DNA from: Pseudomonadales bacterium
GTDB taxonomy: Bacteria > Pseudomonadota > Gammaproteobacteria > Pseudomonadales > Azotimanducaceae
DNA: 64,000 nucleotides
Assembly (NCBI GenBank): GCA_012103505.1
Contig: WLWP01000001.1
Span: forward strand, 1,178,001 to 1,242,000
Reading direction: 5' to 3'
Made by a program: the position numbers and the translations under genes. Shown here piece after piece: positions 34,158 to 42,367 of the stretch (the first letter of the stretch is position 1; the number at the start of each line of letters is the position of its first letter). The notes beneath the pieces are model-generated. The model did not search any database. It saw nothing but the letters and a program-made list of their open reading frames with translations, and was not told the origin of the DNA.

Positions 34158-35378
34158 ATGAAGCAGCTTTCCTACATCCTAATACTGACGCCACTACTGC
34201 TCGGATGTGGTACCCACACCGTACGAGTGGTCGATATGACACCGCCGCGTCAGGCAGAGGTTGCGCCCACCGAAGCACAACTTCTCGGTGTTGGGATAGC
34301 CATTTTCGATGAGAACGTGCCTGAAGATTACGATGAACGCATTGAGCAGATCATTATGCCTGAGGTGCGGCGAGCCGAATCTCAATACATTCCTTACTTC
34401 CTAAAAAATACGCTTCAGTCGACCGGTAATTGGGGAGCGGTGCGCGTGGTACCTAGATCGACAGAAGCCGTGGACATTGTTGTCACAGGAAAAATCCTCT
34501 ATTCAGATGGGGAGAGCATGGGCGTCGAAGCTGCGGTAACCGACGCCAGCGGGCGGCAATGGTTTGCCAAAGAATATACAGCCCTCGCTAGCAAGTACGC
34601 ATATGGAGCCGACATTCCTCCGAGCATAGACGCTTTTCAATCGATCTATAAGCAACTTGCTAATGACATGTTGACCTACAGAGAGCAGATGTCTGAGGCG
34701 GAGATTCTGCGTATCCGCAACATTGCAGAACTAAAATTCGCGCAAGGTTTCTCCAAAGAGGCTTTCAGTGACCACGTCGAACAAGACGCTGAGGGCGTTT
34801 ATCAAATTACCCGCTTACCTGCTGATGAAGATCCTATGTTGGCCCGGGTTCGGCAAATCCGAGAGCGAGAATACTTGTTCATCGACACGTTGGATGAGTA
34901 CTACACCAATTTCTATCGTCAGATGTACCCTGCTTATCAGAACTGGCGGCGTGCGAGTTACGATCAGGCGATCGCGTATAAGCAACTTAAGGCACAGGCT
35001 AAATCGCGCAACGTCGCTGGGGCGCTATCAATTATCGGAGGCGTTGCCGCGATCTATGAAAGTAGTGATGCGCATGTGGATGCATCAGGGCTCGTAGGTG
35101 TGATTTCTGGCGCAACGTTGATAACAAGTGCCATTCAGAAGCGTAACGAAGCGGAGCAACAAGCCGGGAGACTACGGGAGCTGGGTAGCGCTGCTGAAGC
35201 CGAACTCGTGCCAACAACCATCGAACTCGAGAACCAGACCGCCCGTCTGGAGGGTAGCGTTGACCAACAATACGACCAGCTCCGCTCAATTCTAAAACGC
35301 ATCTACTTCGAAGATTTGAATTTGCCTGTACCACAGGAGCATCCAGCAGCCCCAGAGTCGAATGAGACCGAGGGATAA
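34158..35378 (+). CDS. Lipoprotein with helical C-terminal half (operon gene 3)
   Basis: 406-residue lipoprotein, lipobox LLLGC (Cys17), Gly at +2, predicted outer membrane. Residues 45-165 form an alpha/beta domain (LGVGIAIFDENVPEDYDERIEQIIMPEVRRAE, WGAVRVVPRSTEAVDIVVTGKIL, GVEAAVTDASGRQWFAKEY) reminiscent of lipoproteins that compute a value from a peptide partner, though I cannot name the family. Residues 175-300 are helical. A Gly-rich hydrophobic stretch follows (GALSIIGGVAAIYE, GLVGVISGATLITSAI), then a coiled coil. The stop codon overlaps the next start (TAATG). Confidence 0.8.
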   Translation: MKQLSYILILTPLLLGCGTHTVRVVDMTPPRQAEVAPTEAQLLGVGIAIFDENVPEDYDERIEQIIMPEVRRAESQYIPYFLKNTLQSTGNWGAVRVVPRSTEAVDIVVTGKILYSDGESMGVEAAVTDASGRQWFAKEYTALASKYAYGADIPPSIDAFQSIYKQLANDMLTYREQMSEAEILRIRNIAELKFAQGFSKEAFSDHVEQDAEGVYQITRLPADEDPMLARVRQIREREYLFIDTLDEYYTNFYRQMYPAYQNWRRASYDQAIAYKQLKAQAKSRNVAGALSIIGGVAAIYESSDAHVDASGLVGVISGATLITSAIQKRNEAEQQAGRLRELGSAAEAELVPTTIELENQTARLEGSVDQQYDQLRSILKRIYFEDLNLPVPQEHPAAPESNETEG

Positions 35379-36877
35379 TGACTGCATCCAACGAGACTAT
35401 CGCGCCACAGAAAGCGCCGCTCACTCACTTACAGAATAAAAAGAAAGGTCCCACGCGTTGGGATTGGCGGGTTATAGCGGTCGCCGCCGCCGTGGTAGCG
35501 GTAATAGCCTTAGCGTTTTCCTTTCGACCGGATGTCGAGGTAATTCCAAACCCAGCAGCGAGTCAAACCGTTAGCCCTGATGTTGGATCCGCACCGAGCA
35601 ATGTCGCACAGGCGACACCGCCGCCTTTCGAAGCGACACAGCGCGCACTGGCACGAGAGCGTGCCCAAAAAGCACTAGCAGCATTTGTAGAAAAACAGAT
35701 TATTCTTGAACAGGGGATGCACGTTAATTCTTGGGGTGCAGACCTCCTTGCGGAAGCACTTGCTGCCGCGAAGCAGGGGGACGCCGATTTTGTCCTTGAG
35801 AGATTTCCCGAGTCCCTAGCTGCCTACGACCAAGCAGTTACCCTTATCAACGGGGTACTAGACGAAGGAGAGCGTCGCCATAGCCAGCATCTTGAGAACA
35901 GTCTCGCCGGAGTGGAGGCGCTGGATTACACAGAGGCTTCTCGTGAGATAGATGCAGCACTGCTTCTAAAGCCCAGTGACGCGGCAACGCTGGCGTTGAA
36001 GGCGCGAGTGGAAAATATTCCAGCTATTCAAACGATTCTACGAAACGCGAAAAACCATGAGCTGAGCGGTCGCTTTGACGATGCGCTCGCGCTTTATGAG
36101 GACGTGCGCAAACTGGATCCATCTACGCAAGGGCTCGATGCACTCATCACATCTTCCAAAAGCGGTCAGGCCGGTAACAATCTTCAATCCCTATTGTCAC
36201 AAGGATTCTCGCGCCTGTCCGCCAGCGACTTTGAGGCAGCCCGCAAAGCCTTCACAGCAGCTCTCAGACTCGACCCTGGTAACGACATGGCCACTGGAGG
36301 ATTACAACAAGTTGCTGAACAAAACGACCTAGCGATTATTGGGAAGCATCGCAACGCAGGTGATTTGGCTCTTTCCAAGGAGCGTTGGCAAGATGCACAG
36401 AATAGTTTCGTGGCGATTCTCAAGATAGACGCAAACATTCAATTTGCCAAAGATGGTCTTGCCGATGCGAAAGAACATCAGCGAATCCAAACAATACTCA
36501 CTAAAATTTCACAGCAGCCACAGCGTCTTTCCGCACAATCGCTGTATCTCGAAGCGCAGACCATAGTTAGCGAAGCAAACACGCTCGCTTACAGAGGAAC
36601 GACCCTCAACAATCTAGTAGCTGAGGGTGCACGGTTGTTAGACCTCTATCGAGACCCAGTTGATGTCACCTTCATGTCCGACAACGCGACCGAAATCATC
36701 GTCTCCAACATAGGCCGTCTGGGCAGATTCGATCAAAAGGTACTCAACATGCGTCCAGGCCAGTACACAATTCGTGGTAGCCAAAGAGGCTGCAAAGACA
36801 TCTATATTTCCATAGAGGTCATCCCAGGGATTAACCCCATCGACGTTAGTTGCGCAGAGCGTCTCGTTGAAAACTAG
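35378..36877 (+). CDS. Inner-membrane-anchored TPR protein with PEGA-like end (operon gene 4)
   Basis: 499 residues. A basic cytoplasmic tail (KKKGPTRWDWR) leads into one helix (RVIAVAAAVVAVIALAFSF, 31-49); the rest should be periplasmic. Residues about 85-410 are TPR-like helical pairs (LAAYDQAVTLINGVL, YTEASREIDAALLLKPSDAATL, GRFDDALALYEDVRKLDPSTQ, FEAARKAFTAALRLDPGND, ERWQDAQNSFVAILKID). The C-terminal domain (about 425-499) looks like a PEGA module: VTFMSDNATEIIVSNIG and LNMRPGQYTIRGSQRGCKD. It resembles a scaffold that spans the periplasm. Confidence 0.82.
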   Translation: MTASNETIAPQKAPLTHLQNKKKGPTRWDWRVIAVAAAVVAVIALAFSFRPDVEVIPNPAASQTVSPDVGSAPSNVAQATPPPFEATQRALARERAQKALAAFVEKQIILEQGMHVNSWGADLLAEALAAAKQGDADFVLERFPESLAAYDQAVTLINGVLDEGERRHSQHLENSLAGVEALDYTEASREIDAALLLKPSDAATLALKARVENIPAIQTILRNAKNHELSGRFDDALALYEDVRKLDPSTQGLDALITSSKSGQAGNNLQSLLSQGFSRLSASDFEAARKAFTAALRLDPGNDMATGGLQQVAEQNDLAIIGKHRNAGDLALSKERWQDAQNSFVAILKIDANIQFAKDGLADAKEHQRIQTILTKISQQPQRLSAQSLYLEAQTIVSEANTLAYRGTTLNNLVAEGARLLDLYRDPVDVTFMSDNATEIIVSNIGRLGRFDQKVLNMRPGQYTIRGSQRGCKDIYISIEVIPGINPIDVSCAERLVEN

Positions 36878-36927
36878 TTACTCAACACGGGTAGATCTTA
36901 TCAGCCATCGCCCTGGACTGAAGGTTA

Positions 36928-39003
36928 ATGTCTGAATTCCAGCGTAGTTCAAGTCCCGCAACCATCGAAGCTGTGGAGGCGATTCGATTCACCCCTACCG
37001 ACCATGGCAAGCGTGGCCCAGGACTCTCTTTGTGGCATTACGTTCTCGCGCTCGCAATCGCGCTTGCCCTCTTCATATTCTGGTTCATTTTTACGACTCG
37101 AAGTGTCACTTTCCAATTCTCACCGACCGCTCAAACGATCAGCGTGTCGGGCGGTTTGTCATTTGAAGTCGGTAACGTGATATTGCTTAGAGAAGGCACC
37201 TATCGCATATCAGCTATCACAGAACTGCACGAACCCTTCGAACAGGATGTGTTCGTCGGCGCTGACTCAAACCAGACCTTTGAGTTCGCCTTTGTCCCCC
37301 TACCAGGCTTCCTCAGACTCAACCTAGATCCAAGCGACGCACAAGCCTGGGTCGATGGTGAAGAAGTTGGGCTATTGACTGAGTTACCAGCGGGCGAGCA
37401 TGAACTCTCAGTTACTCATCCTCGGTACCAACCGTACACGGATATAGTTGAAATTGAAGGTAAGCAGATCGAACGTGAGATAAGTGTGGATTTGAGACCA
37501 AACTGGTCCGATGTCGCAATCACATCGAGTCCGCCTGATGCAAGCATCTATATAGACGGTGAGTTGTGGCCATCTTTGACTCCTACCAACATTGAAGCTT
37601 TGGCGGGTGAGAGAGAGATCGAAATACGAAAAGAAGGTTATAAGTCGCATCGACAAAGAATTTTTGCGCAAGCTCTCCAACCAATGGCACTGGAAACAGC
37701 CAAACTCATTCAGGCCGACGCGCAACTAACGGTCACAACCCGCCCATCTGACGTTGGTGTTCTTGTGAACGGCCAGTTCATCGGTCAAACACCTATTCAG
37801 CTTGACCTCAAGTCTGCGACGACACACACGCTGCAACTGATCAAGGCAGGCTATGCAACTGTCACTCGCTCCCTCAGTCTTAATCGCAACGATCGGGAGG
37901 CGTTGAAAATAGATCTACGACGCCAGACTGGACAGGTAACGATAACGGTGTTGCCAGACAACGCCGAGGTTTGGATCGATGGCGCAAAGAAAGAGGCTGC
38001 CAACGAGACGATTACGCTACCGATTCGACCTCACGATATCGAACTCAAGCTAGCTGGCCATGCTGGTTACCGGCAAACAATCACGCCTAAAGTTGGGCTC
38101 ACCCAAGAAATCAAAGTCAAACTGTTAACCTTGGAAGAAGCACGTCTGGCAGCGATGAAGCCTGCCATTCAGGCACCCGACGGACAGACATTGTTGCTCT
38201 TCCAGCCTGAAGATTTCAAGATGGGTGCGTCCAGGCGAGAGCCTGGGCGCCGCGCTAACGAAACGTTACGCGACGTAGCCATGACGAACCTTTTCTACCT
38301 CGCGACCCACGAGACAACAAACAAACAGTTCCGTGCCTTCGCATCTGGTCATGACTCTGGCAAGTACGTGGAGACTTCACTGAACGACGACGAACAGCCC
38401 GCCGTTGCGCTGAGCTGGCATGACGCGGCGTCTTATTGCAATTGGTTGTCTGAACAAGAACGTCTGGCACCGTTCTACAATATCGAATTCGGAAAAGTTC
38501 GGAGCGTCAATCCGCAAGCTATAGGCTACCGCTTACCAACTGAGGCTGAGTGGAGCTGGGCAGCCCGTACCTTCGATAGTTCGACCGCACAGGAGTCACA
38601 GGAACAACTGCGATTTCCGTGGGGTAAGAACTTGCCGCCACCAGAGCGTCACGGCAACTATGCAGATCGAGCGGCCTCTAGTCTGGTCGGCCGAGTCATA
38701 TTCGGGTACAACGACAACTATGCAGCAGCGGCGCCCATTGGTACTTACAAAGCCAACCATCGTGGCCTATATGATATCGGCGGTAACGCGGCTGAATGGG
38801 TTAGTGATTTTTACGAAATTCCGGGAGTTGAAACTGTTACCGATCCTACGGGTCCAACTAAGGGTGAGTATCACGTGATCAAGGGGTCTAGTTGGATGCA
38901 TGGTTCTATTAGCGAACTTCGTTATTCTTTCCGCGACTACGGAATTGATGGTCGCCAGGACGTTGGCTTCCGCATTGCCCGTTACGTCGAAACACCAAAA
39001 TAG
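36928..39003 (+). CDS. Membrane-anchored PEGA-repeat protein with SUMF1/FGE-like domain (operon gene 5)
   Basis: 691 residues. One helix (37-56) anchors a large periplasmic part. Four PEGA-type repeats occupy about 110-415 (PAGEHELSVTHPRYQPY, LAGEREIEIRKEGYKSH, THTLQLIKAGYATVTR, IELKLAGHAGYRQT). Residues about 425-690 form a formylglycine-generating-enzyme-like (SUMF1) fold: MGASRREPGRRANE, YLATHETTNKQFRAF, AVALSWHDAASYCNWLS, GYRLPTEAEWSWAAR, GLYDIGGNAAEWVSDFY, IKGSSWM and DVGFRIAR. The catalytic cysteines of true FGE near the final RYS/FR segment are absent (GSSWMHGSISELRYSFRD), so it is probably a binding domain. SD AAGG precedes the ATG. Confidence 0.88.
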   Translation: MSEFQRSSSPATIEAVEAIRFTPTDHGKRGPGLSLWHYVLALAIALALFIFWFIFTTRSVTFQFSPTAQTISVSGGLSFEVGNVILLREGTYRISAITELHEPFEQDVFVGADSNQTFEFAFVPLPGFLRLNLDPSDAQAWVDGEEVGLLTELPAGEHELSVTHPRYQPYTDIVEIEGKQIEREISVDLRPNWSDVAITSSPPDASIYIDGELWPSLTPTNIEALAGEREIEIRKEGYKSHRQRIFAQALQPMALETAKLIQADAQLTVTTRPSDVGVLVNGQFIGQTPIQLDLKSATTHTLQLIKAGYATVTRSLSLNRNDREALKIDLRRQTGQVTITVLPDNAEVWIDGAKKEAANETITLPIRPHDIELKLAGHAGYRQTITPKVGLTQEIKVKLLTLEEARLAAMKPAIQAPDGQTLLLFQPEDFKMGASRREPGRRANETLRDVAMTNLFYLATHETTNKQFRAFASGHDSGKYVETSLNDDEQPAVALSWHDAASYCNWLSEQERLAPFYNIEFGKVRSVNPQAIGYRLPTEAEWSWAARTFDSSTAQESQEQLRFPWGKNLPPPERHGNYADRAASSLVGRVIFGYNDNYAAAAPIGTYKANHRGLYDIGGNAAEWVSDFYEIPGVETVTDPTGPTKGEYHVIKGSSWMHGSISELRYSFRDYGIDGRQDVGFRIARYVETPK

Positions 39004-39014
39004 CTGGATGTGAG

Positions 39015-39296
39015 ATGAGAATACTGCCTGTTTCCGTTTTAGCCACATTCTTTCTCTTTTGTTGTCTGACGAGCTGTCCCACTTGGGCGCAGTCAGCGGA
39101 TGACACCGACGCAGCCACCAAATCGAGCCCAGCGGAGGGTTCCCCAATCGATACGCCAGCACCCGCACCGCAGTCGACTACTTCGGCTGGCAATCCGGAA
39201 AGAGCAAAGTCAAAGAACAAAAAAGCCGGTGACATTTTTCGACCAAGTGAAGAGATATCCGAAGACTTCGCCGTATCATTCCCAGTGGATATCTAA
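39015..39296 (+). CDS. Small exported protein or lipoprotein (operon gene 6)
   Basis: 93 residues, starting 11 bases after gene 5 stops. The N-terminus, LPVSVLATFFLFCCLTSCPTWAQ, can be cleaved as an ordinary signal peptide at TWA|QS or processed as a lipoprotein at LTSC (Cys21). The mature part of about 70 residues is Ser/Pro/Ala-rich and disordered, with a short basic KSKNKKAGD cluster and an acidic/hydrophobic tail (FRPSEEISEDFAVSFPVDI) that looks like a docking peptide. No family recognised; support comes from the signal sequence and its place in the operon. Confidence 0.7.
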   Translation: MRILPVSVLATFFLFCCLTSCPTWAQSADDTDAATKSSPAEGSPIDTPAPAPQSTTSAGNPERAKSKNKKAGDIFRPSEEISEDFAVSFPVDI

Positions 39297-39353
39297 CCCA
39301 ACCATGCGAACACTAACGTAACAAGAACAAACTCAATCAGGTCAACCGTAACC

Positions 39354-40148
39354 GTGAAAAGACAGCTTCCTTTTGAATTTATCTATCAAGCTGGTGCCTT
39401 GGTCATTAGCATTATCATCGTGCATTTGTTGTACGTAACCATTATCCGACCAAATGCGGAAGCAATTGAAGCAACCCAAGCAGAGCTCCAGGCCCAAGGG
39501 GCGTTTGTACAGGACCGTTCTGTATGTGTCGTCCTCAAAGATTTGGAACAAGAATCATGTTTCATTTTGATGTTCTGGGCAGTGGCTATCATGGGTTTTA
39601 AAGGCCGTAATGCCTTGGCAGAACGCTCGTTGTTGAACGAAAACTTTGTCCAACTGAGCGAGGGTATGAGTATCTTGCCTGAGGACACTCGAGAATTTAC
39701 ACGCCCCCTGCAAGCGCTACCGGAAGAGCAGCAGGAAGCGTTGTTACCACGCTCATTACTCGCCGCATTGCACCGTTTTTCATCGACGCGCAACGTCCAG
39801 GACGCGTCTGAAGCCGTCAAATCCGTTTGTGATTCGGAATCTGATCGACTCGATAGTGAGCTGTCCATGATTCGATATATCGCCTGGGCAATCCCATCGA
39901 TTGGGTTCATTGGCACGGTGCGCGGCATCGGCGATGCGCTCGGTCAGGCATACAAAGCAGTTGAAGGTGACATTGCAGGTGTTACCGCGAGCCTCGGTGT
40001 CGCCTTTAATTCAACGTTTATCGCCCTCATCATCAGCATCGTATTGATGTTCCTCATGCATCAGCTGCAGCTCATTCAAGAGCGATTGGTATTGGATACC
40101 AACCATTACTGTGACCAAAAACTCTTGCGTCACCTGCAGGTGCGCTAG
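39354..40148 (+). CDS. TolQ/ExbB/MotA-like proton channel protein (operon gene 7)
   Basis: 264-residue inner-membrane protein, GTG start. Four hydrophobic segments: 11-30, 69-83, 173-196 and 214-238, with a cytoplasmic loop of about 90 residues between the second and third, as in MotA/TolQ. The third carries AIPSIGFIGTVRGIGDALG, matching the TolQ/ExbB signature P-x2-G-[LF]-[LI]-G-T-V-x-G, and the fourth carries VAFNSTFIALII with the Thr/Ser found in the channel-lining helix. It should form the ring of a proton-motive-force-driven motor with the two downstream proteins that have TolR-like helices. Extra residues between TM1 and TM2 (31-68) set it apart from classical TolQ and ExbB. Confidence 0.85.
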   Translation: MKRQLPFEFIYQAGALVISIIIVHLLYVTIIRPNAEAIEATQAELQAQGAFVQDRSVCVVLKDLEQESCFILMFWAVAIMGFKGRNALAERSLLNENFVQLSEGMSILPEDTREFTRPLQALPEEQQEALLPRSLLAALHRFSSTRNVQDASEAVKSVCDSESDRLDSELSMIRYIAWAIPSIGFIGTVRGIGDALGQAYKAVEGDIAGVTASLGVAFNSTFIALIISIVLMFLMHQLQLIQERLVLDTNHYCDQKLLRHLQVR

Positions 40149-40151
40149 CCA

Positions 40152-41276
40152 ATGCAGGTTCTCGAGTTAAACGATCAAGAACTGACACTGTATGCCAGTG
40201 ACGCCCAGATCATACGTTCAGAACCAGCTGCCGCGGCTGTCGTCGATGATAACCTCGTATTTGGAGATGTGGCGCTCGAACAAAGTCGAATTAGCCCACA
40301 GTACTTTAATAATCGCTATCTCGGAAATGCCACTGCCCAACAGCTACCCTCGCCCATCGGTACCGCGCATAACCTTGCCGATCTCGTATTCCATCATTTG
40401 GCATCTTATCCATTGGCTGACGAGCCGCTTGCTGTTCTAACCCCCTCTCATTTCGCTAATGAACAACTGGGCTTGCTGCTTGGCATTTGCCAGGAGCTGA
40501 AGATAGATGTTAGAGGGTTCATCGACCTGTCGTTGGCACAGACACTTAGTGTTGGCGTTCCGAAAGCCTTTCAAGTTTTGGATTTGGAATGGCACCGATT
40601 ATCGATCACACGAATGGAGAGCAGCGCAGCGACCGTTTCTGCGTCTGGGCATCGTGTCTGGGAAGGTCGTGGACTCAATCATTTCATAGAGGGATGGATG
40701 GGGGTCATCGCTGATGAATTTATGCAACAGACCCGCTTTGACCCGCTGCATCGTGGCGATTCTGAACAGCAGTTGTTCCAACAGGCTTATGCATGGCTAA
40801 AGGGTGGATTAAAAACTCGTATCTCGATACGTGGGAACGAAAATGACCGCGAACTGGACATCGAGCCTGACCGTCTAAAAGCGAAGACTTTCCAGCGCCT
40901 GGAAGGTCTCGATCTAGATACCGATCTACCCTTGGTGCTCACAGACCGAGCTCTGCGTGTCCCCTTCCTTTCTGAATTAGTTAACGGAATGCATCACAAC
41001 GTTGTCTCGACCAATACTAAGCAATCTATTCGCACTCATATCGCTGAGCTATGCGAGGAGTTGCCCGCCGATTCAATCGGTCGGTTAAGTGCTACGGCCA
41101 TCAGGACGGAGTCTGTAACAACGACCAACATCCAAACAACTAGCGAGGCTGCGACGCATCTACTCGATGAACAACATCATGCCCATTTGGTTACCGGCAT
41201 CACGCAGGAGCCTATCAATATTGGCGACAAGGTTACGGTCGATGGCACACCCTACCGAGCGATAAAGGTGTTCTAA
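40152..41276 (+). CDS. Degenerate Hsp70/actin-like (ASKHA) protein (operon gene 8)
   Basis: 374-residue soluble protein, start 3 bases after gene 7. Its order of segments follows the Hsp70 ATPase fold: PLAVLTPSHFANEQLGLLLGICQELKIDVRGFIDLSLAQTLS (about 92-133; compare the Hsp70 'vP..f...qr......a...gl...r.i.e..Aa'), a phosphate-2-like strand QVLDLEWHRLSITRME (141-156), and GRGLNHFIEGWMGVIADEFMQQ...LFQQAYAWLKGGLKT (172-222; compare GG-x-D-x3-L and the helix ending in AK-x-x-LS). The Gly-rich phosphate loops are missing (ELNDQELTLY in place of D-x-G-T), so ATP binding is doubtful. The last 30 residues form a small beta module. TAATG overlaps with the next gene. Confidence 0.65.
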   Translation: MQVLELNDQELTLYASDAQIIRSEPAAAAVVDDNLVFGDVALEQSRISPQYFNNRYLGNATAQQLPSPIGTAHNLADLVFHHLASYPLADEPLAVLTPSHFANEQLGLLLGICQELKIDVRGFIDLSLAQTLSVGVPKAFQVLDLEWHRLSITRMESSAATVSASGHRVWEGRGLNHFIEGWMGVIADEFMQQTRFDPLHRGDSEQQLFQQAYAWLKGGLKTRISIRGNENDRELDIEPDRLKAKTFQRLEGLDLDTDLPLVLTDRALRVPFLSELVNGMHHNVVSTNTKQSIRTHIAELCEELPADSIGRLSATAIRTESVTTTNIQTTSEAATHLLDEQHHAHLVTGITQEPINIGDKVTVDGTPYRAIKVF

Positions 41277-42367
41277 TGGCTGCTCGCCAACGCCGATTCA
41301 ATGTCTTTTCACTAGCATTCCTGGATGTCATGTCCTGTGGCTTTGGCGCAGTCATACTCATATTTTTAATCATCAATCATGACGCAGACGCCGAACAAGA
41401 AGTCGTGAATGATGACCTTCTTGCTGAAATTCGCATGCTCGACTACCAGGTCCAACAAGGACAGGAAGAGATGTTCGAGCTTATCGAGGCTCTAGACGAC
41501 GTGGCAGCTCGCCTAGAAGAGTCAGACTCAGATTTGAACTCAACGCGCGATACCGTTGTCAAAGAAATCACCAAGCTAGACGATTTGAAAGAGGTCTCGC
41601 TTGCCGAGGAAGTGAGCCTGGCAGATCTTACAGCCGATCTGGAAACGAGAGAGGAAGAAGTTAAACGCCTTGAGGCGATAAAGTCGGCGGCTGAGGGCCA
41701 ACAAGTTCGCTCTTTCGAAGGCGAAGGTGACCGACAATACCTTACCGGTTTAAAGGTTGGTGGTAAGAATATTCTCATCGCGGTGGACACCTCTACGAGC
41801 ATGTTAGATGACACGATCGTCAACGTTTTACGACGACGCAACATGACCGAGGAACGAAAGCGCGCTGCGCCGAAATGGCAAAGAGCTATCCGAACCGTTG
41901 AGTGGTTGGCAGCGCAACTACCGTTAGATGCAGAATTCCAACTCTATGGTTTTGCAGAAGAAACTGAGTCGTTGGTGCCAGATGCTGAAACGAGTTGGAT
42001 CCCTATGCATGACGGACAAGACTTGAATCACGGCGTGAGCGCACTCAAAGAGATGGTGCCGGGCGGCGGCTCTAGCCTTGTGAAGCTCATGTTAGTCATC
42101 CGGCAGTTGTCGCCCATACCCGACAACGTTTATCTAGTGACTGATGGACTGCCAACTCAAGGAGAGACAGCACCACGCTCATCAACAGTTTCCGGACGCA
42201 GGCGCCTGGAACTTTTCGGCGATGCGTTCGATCGCCTACCTAAACAAATACCGATCAACGTCATCATGTTCCCAATGGAAGGCGATCCAATGGCATCAGC
42301 AGCCTACTGGAATATCGCTCGAGTGACGGGGGGTGCCTTTATCTCCCCCTCTTGGGACTGGCCATAA
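41276..42367 (+). CDS. TolR-like helix + coiled coil + vWA domain protein, first copy (operon gene 9)
   Basis: 363 residues. The N-terminal helix (12-33) contains FLDVMSCGFGAVILIFLI, with Asp17 where TolR/ExbD/MotB carry the proton-accepting Asp. Residues about 38-140 are a long coiled coil. From about 160 to the end is a von Willebrand A domain: ILIAVDTSTSM with the MIDAS DxSxS at 171-175, GGGSSLVKLML and VYLVTDGLPTQG. The MIDAS residues look intact, so it should bind Mg2+ and a partner. The coiled coil and vWA domain are predicted to be periplasmic. The stop and the next start overlap (TAATG at 42365-42369). Confidence 0.85.
   Translation: MAARQRRFNVFSLAFLDVMSCGFGAVILIFLIINHDADAEQEVVNDDLLAEIRMLDYQVQQGQEEMFELIEALDDVAARLEESDSDLNSTRDTVVKEITKLDDLKEVSLAEEVSLADLTADLETREEEVKRLEAIKSAAEGQQVRSFEGEGDRQYLTGLKVGGKNILIAVDTSTSMLDDTIVNVLRRRNMTEERKRAAPKWQRAIRTVEWLAAQLPLDAEFQLYGFAEETESLVPDAETSWIPMHDGQDLNHGVSALKEMVPGGGSSLVKLMLVIRQLSPIPDNVYLVTDGLPTQGETAPRSSTVSGRRRLELFGDAFDRLPKQIPINVIMFPMEGDPMASAAYWNIARVTGGAFISPSWDWP

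Noticed and set aside
38909..39235. 108-codon minus-strand ORF over the end of the SUMF1 gene and the small exported protein
   Set aside because: Antisense to two genes with signal or domain support; no family or ribosome-binding site.
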